Below are positions 1-6,269 of a DNA stretch of 25,146 bases, piece by piece. The stretch spans positions 1-25,146 of the forward strand of contig JAZOWA010000065.1 in the NCBI GenBank assembly GCA_045659025.1, written 5' to 3'. This stretch comes from SIG455 sp045659025. Lineage in GTDB: Bacteria; Bacillota; Clostridia; UMGS1810. Below the pieces are notes generated by a model that was not told the DNA's origin, did no database searches, and worked only from the letters and a program-made list of their open reading frames with translations. Every line of letters begins with the position of its first letter. Positions within the stretch are counted from its first letter, which is position 1. Both the position numbers and the translations under genes were made by a program.

Positions 1-99
1 AAGCAATTAAGTCTTACGTCAAAACATTTTCCGTCGAATGAACAACAACAAACTAAATTAAGTGAGTTGTTAACTCAACACTTAATGGGATTAGAGTGA
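1..99 (+). CDS. Possible C-terminal end of a gene entering from the left
   Basis: Frame 1 is open from the first base to a TGA at 97-99, giving 32 residues that end in ELLTQHLMGLE. The other five frames are broken by stops within this stretch. The piece is Gln/Leu/Ser-rich and probably helical, but I recognise no family. In sequence this AT-rich a 32-codon run without a stop can occur by chance, so this is only a possible partial gene. The AT-richness, against the GC-richer genes to the right, and the short repeats downstream would fit a mobile-element boundary, which is inference. Confidence 0.3.
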   Translation, partial: KQLSLTSKHFPSNEQQQTKLSELLTQHLMGLE

Positions 100-340
100 C
101 AAATAACTACAAACAATAATTAGTATTTGATAACATAGGTATGCTTTTAAGTTTGAATAAAGAATATGAGAAAAAAACTTGGAATACTAACATTGTAGTT
201 ATATTAATAAACATATTTAACTTACGCCCAACCATACGCCCAATTTACGCCCAAAAGTAGTTAGAGTATGACATTTATTAATTTATATTCATACATTTGG
301 GATGATGAAAAATGACGTATAACGACAAACGAGCTTTATT
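100..340. other. AT-rich intergenic stretch without a recognisable gene
   Basis: No reading frame here has a ribosome-binding site and plausible length. The stretch is markedly richer in A+T than the coding part of the window. Apart from the triple ACGCCCAA repeat (224-254) I see no recognisable site and no convincing promoter. Confidence 0.6.
224..254 (+). repeat. Three direct copies of ACGCCCAA
   Basis: ACGCCCAA occurs at 224-231, 236-243 and 247-254, with start-to-start spacing of 12 and 11 bp, roughly one helical turn. Short GC-rich direct repeats phased by one turn in AT-rich DNA are the form taken by iterons, by integrase arm sites and by some transcription-factor arrays. Which of these applies cannot be told from the sequence. 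Confidence 0.6.
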
Positions 341-358
341 ATCTTATGTTGAAAATGG

Positions 359-493
359 TGGAGCAAAGCTCCCCACAATGAAGCCAATCGCCGGTGAATG
401 AGATTGCGAAGCAATCGAAATGAACCGTAAGCGAGCAAAAAGCCATACCGAGTATGGCGCGAGCGAGAGAGCGAGTCGCAGAAGCCAATCGCC
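359..493. repeat. Extragenic hairpin array, partly between 13-bp direct repeats
   Basis: Three short hairpins follow each other: GGAGC-AAA-GCTCC (359-371), GATTGC-GAA-GCAATC (402-416) and GCCATAC-CGA-GTATGGC (441-457). GAAGCCAATCGCC is present at 380-392 and again at 481-493, flanking the second and third hairpins. The GCGAAGC-type loop recurs in the repeat at 20289-20301. The antisense strand has a spurious open frame through the whole array, as is usual for such repeats. I take it as a multi-copy non-coding palindromic element; a structured RNA ending at the following terminator is an alternative. Confidence 0.55.
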
Positions 494-510
494 AACAAAT
501 AAATATATTA

Positions 511-543
511 AAAGGACAATGGATAATTCCATTGTCCTTTTTT
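511..543 (+). terminator. Perfect intrinsic terminator
   Basis: A 13-bp perfect stem (AAAGGACAATGGA at 511-523 with its complement at 528-540) closes a TAAT loop and runs into TTT at 541-543, so the 3' arm and tail form a six-T run. There is no clear gene upstream in the window, so the transcript it ends is unknown: either the gene remnant at 1-99 or an RNA from the hairpin array. Confidence 0.85.
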
Positions 544-584
544 GTTCGAATGGTTTATTATAAAACACGCCATAACATTTTCAA

Positions 585-606
585 ACTTGTTGACATTTCA
601 ACAAGT
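585..606. promoter_or_regulatory. Operator-like inverted repeat O1 (overlaps -35)
   Basis: ACTTGTTGA-CATT-TCAACAAGT: perfect 9-bp arms around a 4-bp spacer. It contains the whole -35 hexamer of the marR promoter. MarR dimers bind inverted repeats of this size, so autoregulation by the product of the first gene is the likely role. Confidence 0.8.
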
Positions 607-618
607 TCTTGTTATAAT
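590..618 (+). promoter_or_regulatory. Promoter of the marR-adh-aldh operon
   Basis: A consensus -35 box TTGACA (590-595) is separated by 17 bp from a consensus -10 box TATAAT (613-618). The -35 lies inside the first inverted repeat (585-606), and the second inverted repeat (622-641) covers the expected start of transcription. A bound repressor would block RNA polymerase at both sites. Confidence 0.9.
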
Positions 619-621
619 ATG

Positions 622-641
622 TTTGTTGAAGTTTCAACAAG
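622..641. promoter_or_regulatory. Operator-like inverted repeat O2 (at the transcription start)
   Basis: TTGTTGA-AGTT-TCAACAA (623-640) matches O1 at 17 of 20 positions over the aligned 20 bp (622-641). Its centre is 36 bp from that of O1, and it covers the predicted +1 region. Confidence 0.78.
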
Positions 642-664
642 TGTATATACGGGAGGTTTTACAG

Positions 665-1105
665 ATGGTTGAGAGGTTTGAGACTTTTACGGTTTTGTTA
701 AACCGAATAAACAGAAATATACGCAAAATCAAGAATGAAGAAATGGCGAATTATGAACTCAGAAGTCCGCACATTTCGTGCCTGTATTATTTGTATATAT
801 CGAAAGAGCTGACATCAAAGGACCTTTGTGAGCGCTGTGAAGAAGATAAAGCAACAATATCCCGAAGTCTTGATTATCTTGAAAAGAACGGGTATCTTGT
901 GTGCAAATCCGACAGCAAGAAGAGGTATAATGCTCCTTTTGAGCTTACAGAGAGAGGAGCCCGTGCAGGAAAAAGAATTGCAGACAAGATTTGTGCAGTA
1001 TTGGATGAAATGAGTGCCGGTATTTCTGACGAAGACAGAGCAATATTTTATCGTTGCCTTAATATCATCAGTGAAAATATTGACAAAACAGCAAAAGCAT
1101 ATTAA
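665..1105 (+). CDS. MarR-family transcriptional regulator
   Basis: A 146-residue winged-helix DNA-binding protein, the usual MarR length. The wHTH spans about residues 35-98, with recognition helix DKATISRSLDYLEKNG (61-76) and a wing containing KSDSKKRYNAPFELTERG (81-98). The N- and C-terminal helices would form the dimer interface. I chose the ATG at 665 because it follows GGGAGGT (651-657) with 7-nt spacing. The frame is open further upstream, but only through the promoter and operators. Six cysteines (39, 55, 58, 80, 110, 131) leave redox or aldehyde sensing possible, though no known sensor motif is evident. It heads an operon with an alcohol and an aldehyde dehydrogenase (15-bp gap) and two matching inverted repeats sit in its promoter, so it most likely represses its own operon. 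The ligand is unknown. Confidence 0.9.
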   Translation: MVERFETFTVLLNRINRNIRKIKNEEMANYELRSPHISCLYYLYISKELTSKDLCERCEEDKATISRSLDYLEKNGYLVCKSDSKKRYNAPFELTERGARAGKRIADKICAVLDEMSAGISDEDRAIFYRCLNIISENIDKTAKAY

Positions 1106-1120
1106 AAAGAGGGGACAACT

Positions 1121-2341
1121 ATGTTTTTTATTAAATCAGCTTTTTGCCGTGTGTTTCAAACGGCGTTTCGTATTGCATTGCCTGTTCTTCCGTACAGAGA
1201 GCCAAAAATCATTGGTTCGTGTGCAGAGCTCGGCGATGTGCTCAAAAGTGAAAATATTAAATCCGTGCTTATCGTCACAGATAAAGGAATTATAAGCAAC
1301 GGACTTGTTTCACCCCTTGAAGAAGCGTTGGAAAAGGGTGGGGTTGATTATAAGATTTACGATAAAACCATGCCCAATCCCACGGTTAAAAATGTAGAAG
1401 AGGCATTGTCGGTTTACAAATCAAATAATTGCGACTGCCTTATTGCAATCGGCGGTGGCTCATCAATGGACTGTGCAAAAGCGGTAGGAGCAAGGGTGGC
1501 ATATCCTAAAAAAGCCGTAGGACAGATGAAGGGAATTCTCCGTGTGCTTCGCAAATTGCCGACTCTTATTGCTGTTCCCACTACGGCAGGAACAGGAAGC
1601 GAGGTTACCCTGGCATCTATTATCACAGATAGTGAAAAACAACATAAATATGCGCTTATGAGTTTCCCTTTGATTCCCCATTATGCGGTGCTTGATGCTT
1701 CTGTTACATATACATTGCCGCCCCATCTGACATCAACAACGGGAATGGATGCTCTTACCCACGCCGTGGAAGCATATATCGGCCGTTCTACCACGAAGGA
1801 GACCCGAAAACTTGCGCTGGAAGCCACAAAGCTTATATTCGAAAATGTGTATGATGCATACTCCGACGGAAAAAACCATACCGCAAGAGAAAATATGCTT
1901 CTGGCGGCTTACAATGCAGGGGTTGCCTTTTCAAAATCCTATGTGGGATATGTTCATGCAGTTGCCCATTCCCTCGGCGGAAAATACGGGACACCCCACG
2001 GTCTTGCCAATGCGGTAATTATGCCTTATGTACTTGAAGCTTATGGAGAATGTGTGTATAAGAAACTTTATATGCTTGCCATAGCCGCAGGTGTATGTGA
2101 TGAAAAGGATTCTTATGAAGCGGGTGCGAAAAAGTTTATTTCGGCAGTAAAGAAGCTGAATAAGGATATGGGTATTCCCGATAAACTGGAAGGAATCAGA
2201 AAAGAGGATATTCCCTCAATGGCAAACCATGCGGAAAAGGAAGCGAATCCCCTTTATCCCGTGCCAAAGCTTATGACGAGAAAAGAACTGGAAAGCTTCT
2301 ATTATAAAATTGCAGATTGGAGTGAGCAAAATGACAAATGA
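1121..2341 (+). CDS. Iron-containing (group III) alcohol dehydrogenase
   Basis: A 406-residue NAD(P)-dependent metal alcohol dehydrogenase interconverting alcohols and aldehydes. The Rossmann-like half carries GGGSSMDCAK (111-120) and AVPTTAGTGSE (151-161). The metal ligands match FucO spacing: D210 and H214 (GMDALTHAVEAY), H279 (YVH) and H293 (TPHG), 14 residues apart. An N-terminal extension of about 25 residues (FFIKSAFCRVFQTAFRIALP) looks amphipathic and could touch the membrane or an interface. The start is the ATG preceded by GAGGGG at 1109-1114. The gene overlaps the next by 11 bp, implying translational coupling with the aldehyde dehydrogenase. The substrate cannot be read from the sequence; butanol- or lactaldehyde-type and fatty alcohols are all possible. 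Confidence 0.93.
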   Translation: MFFIKSAFCRVFQTAFRIALPVLPYREPKIIGSCAELGDVLKSENIKSVLIVTDKGIISNGLVSPLEEALEKGGVDYKIYDKTMPNPTVKNVEEALSVYKSNNCDCLIAIGGGSSMDCAKAVGARVAYPKKAVGQMKGILRVLRKLPTLIAVPTTAGTGSEVTLASIITDSEKQHKYALMSFPLIPHYAVLDASVTYTLPPHLTSTTGMDALTHAVEAYIGRSTTKETRKLALEATKLIFENVYDAYSDGKNHTARENMLLAAYNAGVAFSKSYVGYVHAVAHSLGGKYGTPHGLANAVIMPYVLEAYGECVYKKLYMLAIAAGVCDEKDSYEAGAKKFISAVKKLNKDMGIPDKLEGIRKEDIPSMANHAEKEANPLYPVPKLMTRKELESFYYKIADWSEQNDK

Positions 2342-3713
2342 GCAGATTGGTGCTTTGCTTGAAGGGCAGAGGAAATATTATAAAAGCGGAGCTACAATTC
2401 CGGTTAAATTCCGCATTGAACAGCTGAAAAACCTTTATGCGACCGTGAAGAAATACCAAACAGAGATAAATGACGCATTGACATCTGACCTTGGCAAAAG
2501 CCATTTTGAAGGTTTTATGTGCGAGAGCGGTCTTGTGTTGTCTGAAATTTCGTATATGATCAGGCACACAAAAAGATTTGCAAGAAGAAAAACGGTTGCG
2601 ACTCCGATTACTAATTTTGCATCACACAGTTTTAAGCAACCTGTTCCGTATGGCAACACTCTTATTATGAGCCCTTGGAATTACCCTTTTCTTTTAACCC
2701 TTGATCCCCTTGCGGATGCTATTGCTGCAGGTAACACAGCGATAGTTAAACCGAGTGCATATTCTCCTGCAACAAGTAAGATTATCGAAAAAATCATAAC
2801 CGAATGTTTTGCCCCTGAATACATTGCAGTTGTAACGGGAGGCAGAGCAGAAAACCAGGCACTTTTAGAGCAGAAGTTTGATTTTGTTTTCTTCACGGGG
2901 AGTCAGGCGGTTGGTAAGGAAGTACTTCGTAAAACCGCCGAGCATTTGACCCCTGCCGTGTTAGAACTTGGAGGCAAAAGCCCCTGTATCGTAGATGATA
3001 GTGCCAACATTAAACTTGCAGCAAAAAGAATCGTGTTTGGTAAATACTTAAACTGCGGTCAGACTTGTGTTGCGCCTGACTACATTCTTTGCGAAAGTTC
3101 TGTGAAGGATAAGTTTATAGCCGAGGTTGTTAAGCAGATAAAGAAGCAATACGGTGATAATCCTCTTGAAAATAAGGATTATGGAAAAATAATCAACGAA
3201 AGACATTTTGATAGACTTTGCGGACTTATTGACAAAAGCAAGGTTGTCATCGGTGGCGAAGCAAATAGCAAAACCAATCAGATTGCACCTACTGTAATGG
3301 ATAATGTTACAGAAGCCGATGCGGTCATGGGCGAGGAAATCTTTGGGCCTATTATGCCGGTACTTACATTTGATGACTTCGACAACCTGGTTGATGAGTT
3401 GAAGGATAAGGATAAGCCCCTTGCTTTATATCTGTTTTCAAGCAATAAAAAGCATATTGACCGTGTTACAAAAGAGCTTTCCTACGGCGGAGGTTGCATC
3501 AACGATGTGGTAGTTCACCTTGCCACGAGCGAAATGGGCTTTGGCGGCGTTGGTGAAAGCGGGATGGGTTCATACCACGGCAAAGACGGATTTGACGCAT
3601 TTTCTCATTACAAATCAGTTATGGATAAAAAGACCTGGCTTGATTTGCCGATGCGTTATCAGCCGTATAAAAACAAACTGTATGCCAAACTTCTTCATAT
3701 GTTTCTTAAATAA
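2331..3713 (+). CDS. Class-3-type aldehyde dehydrogenase
   Basis: A 460-residue NAD(P)-dependent aldehyde dehydrogenase oxidising an aldehyde to the carboxylate. Catalytic elements are visible: SPWNYPF with N117, VKPS with K140 (cofactor phosphate), FTGSQAVGKE (188-197), ELGGKSP with general base E212, and GQTCVAPDY with nucleophile C246. The short length and the C-terminal basic, hydrophobic tail (RYQPYKNKLYAKLLHMFLK) are typical of the ALDH3/fatty-aldehyde branch, where the tail can be membrane-associated. I chose the ATG at 2331, 11 bp inside the alcohol dehydrogenase gene; an in-frame start at 2310 is less likely. It is the third gene of the MarR operon. Substrate unknown; a fatty or other hydrophobic aldehyde is inferred from the subfamily only. 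Confidence 0.93.
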   Translation: MTNEQIGALLEGQRKYYKSGATIPVKFRIEQLKNLYATVKKYQTEINDALTSDLGKSHFEGFMCESGLVLSEISYMIRHTKRFARRKTVATPITNFASHSFKQPVPYGNTLIMSPWNYPFLLTLDPLADAIAAGNTAIVKPSAYSPATSKIIEKIITECFAPEYIAVVTGGRAENQALLEQKFDFVFFTGSQAVGKEVLRKTAEHLTPAVLELGGKSPCIVDDSANIKLAAKRIVFGKYLNCGQTCVAPDYILCESSVKDKFIAEVVKQIKKQYGDNPLENKDYGKIINERHFDRLCGLIDKSKVVIGGEANSKTNQIAPTVMDNVTEADAVMGEEIFGPIMPVLTFDDFDNLVDELKDKDKPLALYLFSSNKKHIDRVTKELSYGGGCINDVVVHLATSEMGFGGVGESGMGSYHGKDGFDAFSHYKSVMDKKTWLDLPMRYQPYKNKLYAKLLHMFLK

Positions 3714-3717
3714 ATGA

Positions 3718-3746
3718 TGGAAAATCAAATAAAAATCATGTATAAT
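3718..3746 (+). promoter_or_regulatory. Possible weak promoter of the thioesterase gene
   Basis: A perfect TATAAT (3741-3746) lies 33 bp before the ATG, with a poor -35 (TGGAAA, 3718-3723) at 17-bp spacing. It would allow separate transcription from the MarR operon. No terminator is visible between the two. Confidence 0.4.
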
Positions 3747-3778
3747 AAAATCATTAAATAAGATTGGGAGAAAGAATT

Positions 3779-4471
3779 ATGTTTTCAAAGGATTATGAAT
3801 TCCGCTACGGCGACCTTGACTGTGGTGGCAATATAAAGGTAAGTGCGATTCTGGAATTATTGCAGGATATATCTGTGCGCCATTCCGACAGTGTTGGCTC
3901 AACCGCCGTTATGCCCGAGAGTGCGGCGTGGCTTTTGGAGGGTTGGCGTGTGAAGATATTAAACCCCATCAAGCAGGACAAGGTCACCATTGACACAGGC
4001 ATTATGGATATGACGGGTATCCGTTCACCCCGTAAGTATGAACTGTATCAGGGCGGCAAGCTTTGTGTGATTGCCACTGCGGTATGGTATCTGGTGGATA
4101 TGGAGAAGCGTCGCATTATGAAGGTGCCCGCCGAGGTGAGTGATGCTTTTGACTGCATCACCGAGGAGGACAACGGCTTGCCCTATATAAGCCTTAAACC
4201 CGTATCCGATGGCGAGGTATACACAAGTCGCAGTATTGAAAGACGTGATCTTGACACCAACCGCCACTTAAATAACGTCAAATCCATAGAGATAGCCCTT
4301 GAGTCTATCCCTGAAGATTTTGACTTCACAGAGCTTTCCGTCAAGTACCGCAAGGAGATACTCAGGGACGAGGAAGTAAGGATTTCATCCGTATCTGATG
4401 CAGAATCTGTGCAGGTGGAACTTGCCAACAGCAGTGGCGAGAGTTGTGTGCTTGTGAAGGTGATTAAATAG
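3779..4471 (+). CDS. Acyl-ACP thioesterase (FatA/FatB-like)
   Basis: A 230-residue double-hotdog protein predicted to hydrolyse acyl-ACP and release free fatty acid in the cytoplasm. The first hotdog begins at YEFRYGDLDCGGN (6-18). The second carries the catalytic signature RRDLDTNRHLNNVKSIE (155-171), corresponding to the Asn-x-His-(V/L)-Asn-Asn motif of plant and bacterial acyl-ACP thioesterases (N161, H163). Length matches bacterial members. The ATG at 3779 follows GGGAG (3766-3770); an in-frame TTG at 3764 is less likely because it precedes this site. An intrinsic terminator follows directly. Its position behind a possible fatty-aldehyde dehydrogenase hints at a lipid-related role for the neighbourhood, which is inference. 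Confidence 0.88.
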   Translation: MFSKDYEFRYGDLDCGGNIKVSAILELLQDISVRHSDSVGSTAVMPESAAWLLEGWRVKILNPIKQDKVTIDTGIMDMTGIRSPRKYELYQGGKLCVIATAVWYLVDMEKRRIMKVPAEVSDAFDCITEEDNGLPYISLKPVSDGEVYTSRSIERRDLDTNRHLNNVKSIEIALESIPEDFDFTELSVKYRKEILRDEEVRISSVSDAESVQVELANSSGESCVLVKVIK

Positions 4472-4477
4472 TGTCTT

Positions 4478-4516
4478 AAAGTCAATGTGAATTTCAATGT
4501 TCATATTGACTTTTTT
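4478..4516 (+). terminator. Intrinsic terminator after the thioesterase gene
   Basis: AAAGTCAATGTGAA (4478-4491) pairs with TTCATATTGACTTT (4500-4513) with one G-U pair, followed by further T to 4516. The 3' arm contains TTGACT, which is also the -35 box of the next promoter. Confidence 0.85.
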
Positions 4517-4534
4517 ATGTAAAAATTGTATAAT
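4506..4534 (+). promoter_or_regulatory. Promoter of the small secreted protein gene and secDF
   Basis: TTGACT (4506-4511), 17-bp spacer, TATAAT (4529-4534). It is the only good promoter upstream of secD. The region just before secD (4931-4976) has no paired -35/-10 at a workable distance from its ribosome site. secD is therefore probably transcribed from here. Confidence 0.8.
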
Positions 4535-4567
4535 GTTAAAGTATGTTATTTTGATTTTGAGGAACTG

Positions 4568-4930
4568 ATGGATATGTCAAACAGCAGAAAAATCATTGTA
4601 TATTTTCTGTGCGCTCTGCTCGTTTTGGGGCAGGGGGCATCCTTTGGCGTGGCGTATGCATCAGAGGGTGACGGGGTATATTGGTTTATGCCAAGTGTAC
4701 GTCCCGAGAAGATTGCAGGGGTGAGCCCCGGCATGAGCAAGGCTCCTTTACCTCGGAGTCAGTTTATAGCAGAGCTTCCCACCACCGTATCAGGCGGAGA
4801 GGAAGGCACTATGGGCAACACGGCGTTTTGTATGGCGCTGTCTGATGTCACTTACGGGACAGGCCCGTCAGGAGATATTAATGTAATCCCGTTTGTATCC
4901 GAGAAAAATTGCTTTTATCTGATAATTTGA
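4568..4930 (+). CDS. Small secreted protein of unknown function, leader cistron of secDF
   Basis: A 120-residue protein with an N-terminal signal peptide: basic SNSRK (4-8), a hydrophobic core IIVYFLCALLVLG (9-21) and a probable signal-peptidase site AYA|SE after residue 31. The mature part of about 89 residues has no recognisable domain, no second membrane segment and no sorting motif; it ends in KNCFYLII. The start is ambiguous between ATG 4568 (GAGGA 4 nt upstream) and ATG 4574 (10 nt); both keep the signal peptide. It has its own strong promoter and lies 46 bp before secD with no terminator between, so the two are probably co-transcribed. It is not YajC, the usual small neighbour of secD. 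A regulatory nascent chain controlling secDF is a possible role (see findings); a simple secreted protein is equally allowed. Confidence 0.7.
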   Translation: MDMSNSRKIIVYFLCALLVLGQGASFGVAYASEGDGVYWFMPSVRPEKIAGVSPGMSKAPLPRSQFIAELPTTVSGGEEGTMGNTAFCMALSDVTYGTGPSGDINVIPFVSEKNCFYLII

Positions 4931-4976
4931 TGGATTTCAGGTATTTATTTCATAAAATTTTTAAGGAGGATAAGAA

Positions 4977-6269
4977 ATGAAATCAAAAAGCATTGCAAAG
5001 TTCACACTTGCAGTTTTAGTTATTGCTATTTTGGCGTATGTAGCTGCTTGCGGACTTACAATCGGAAACTTCCAGATTCCGAAAGCACTCGATCCCGACA
5101 ACGGTATCAAGAGAGGTCTTGACCTCGCAGGCGGTTCTGTAATCGTATTTGAGGCAGACACCGAGGCAGCAGTATCAGAGGACGATATGACCGCAGTTAA
5201 GGCGGTACTCAGAAATCGTCTTGATACTCAGGGTTACTATGAAGCCACAGTATCACAGCAGGGCGACAAGAGAGTACGTGTTGAGATTCCCTCAATCACC
5301 AATCCCGAAGAGGCAGTTGCTCTCCTCGGCGCTACTGCAAAGCTCACCTTCCGCGATAAAGACAACAATATCGTATTGGAAGGCGGCACAGATGTTAAGA
5401 GCGCAAAGGCAGCTTATGAGGCAATGGATGCTTCCGGCACCAAGGGTTACCTCGTACAGCTCCAGCTCACCAGCGAAGGTCGCAAGAAATTCGCTGAAGC
5501 TACAGAGAAAATCTCCGGCTATGCAGACGGTGAGAACTACATTGCTATCTACCTCGACGAAGCAGGTATTTCTGCTCCCAGAGTATCCGAGAAAATCGAC
5601 AGTGAAGACTGCGTGATCACAGGTGACTTCACCTCCGATCAGGCAAAGACCTTGGCAGGTCAGATCCAGTCAGGTCAGCTCCCCTTCGCACTTAAAGACG
5701 TTGAGCTCCGCAGTGTTGGTCCTCAGCTCGGTGAGAAGGCACTTGAAAACAGCTTGCTCGCAGGTGCAATCGGTTTGCTCCTCGTAATTCTCTTTATGAT
5801 TATTATGTATAGAATGTGCGGTTTCATCGCATCCGTATCCCTCGTTGGTTACGTATCAATCGTTGCGATTATCCTCGCAGTATGCAGAATCAACCTCACA
5901 CTCCCTGGTATTGCAGGTATCATCCTCACTATCGGTACTGCAGTTGATGCTAACGTAATCATCTTTGAGCGTATCAAAGAAGAGCTTTCAAACGGCAAGA
6001 CCATCCGTGCTTCCGTTGATGCAGGCTTCAAGAGAGCGTTCTCCGCTATCGTTGACTCCAACATCACCACTATGATTGCTGCTGCCGTACTTTACGTATT
6101 CGGTACAGGTACTATCAAGGGCTTTGCTATTACCCTCTTCATCGGTACTTTAGTAAGTATGTTCACCGCAATCTTCTTAACCAAGTTCCTGCTCCGTCAG
6201 ATGATTGGTTTCAATCTCAAAAATCCCAAGCTCTACAGTGGCGTGAAAGGGGGCAAACAGAATGTTTAA
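4977..6269 (+). CDS. secD: Protein translocase subunit SecD
   Basis: A 430-residue membrane protein of the SecDF accessory complex, which uses the proton-motive force to assist late steps of Sec export. An N-terminal membrane segment (about 9-28) is followed by the periplasmic-type P1 domain beginning GIKRGLDLAGG (43-53) and a SecD motif RSVGPQLGEKAL (245-256). Five C-terminal membrane segments lie between about 257 and 405. The conserved GTAVDANVIIFERIKEE (320-336) retains the functional Asp (D324). AAGGAGGA precedes the ATG by 8 nt. The length is usual for clostridial SecD. It overlaps secF by 8 bp (translational coupling). No yajC is adjacent; instead a gene for a small secreted protein precedes it. 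Confidence 0.97.
   Translation: MKSKSIAKFTLAVLVIAILAYVAACGLTIGNFQIPKALDPDNGIKRGLDLAGGSVIVFEADTEAAVSEDDMTAVKAVLRNRLDTQGYYEATVSQQGDKRVRVEIPSITNPEEAVALLGATAKLTFRDKDNNIVLEGGTDVKSAKAAYEAMDASGTKGYLVQLQLTSEGRKKFAEATEKISGYADGENYIAIYLDEAGISAPRVSEKIDSEDCVITGDFTSDQAKTLAGQIQSGQLPFALKDVELRSVGPQLGEKALENSLLAGAIGLLLVILFMIIMYRMCGFIASVSLVGYVSIVAIILAVCRINLTLPGIAGIILTIGTAVDANVIIFERIKEELSNGKTIRASVDAGFKRAFSAIVDSNITTMIAAAVLYVFGTGTIKGFAITLFIGTLVSMFTAIFLTKFLLRQMIGFNLKNPKLYSGVKGGKQNV

Noticed and set aside
289..568. Minus-strand open frames through the hairpin array
   Set aside because: They only translate the palindromic repeats, lack a credible ribosome site, and overlap each other in different frames.
542..664. 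Upstream extension of the MarR frame to give 187 residues
   Set aside because: This part contains the promoter and both operators, and the ATG at 665 has the only good ribosome site.
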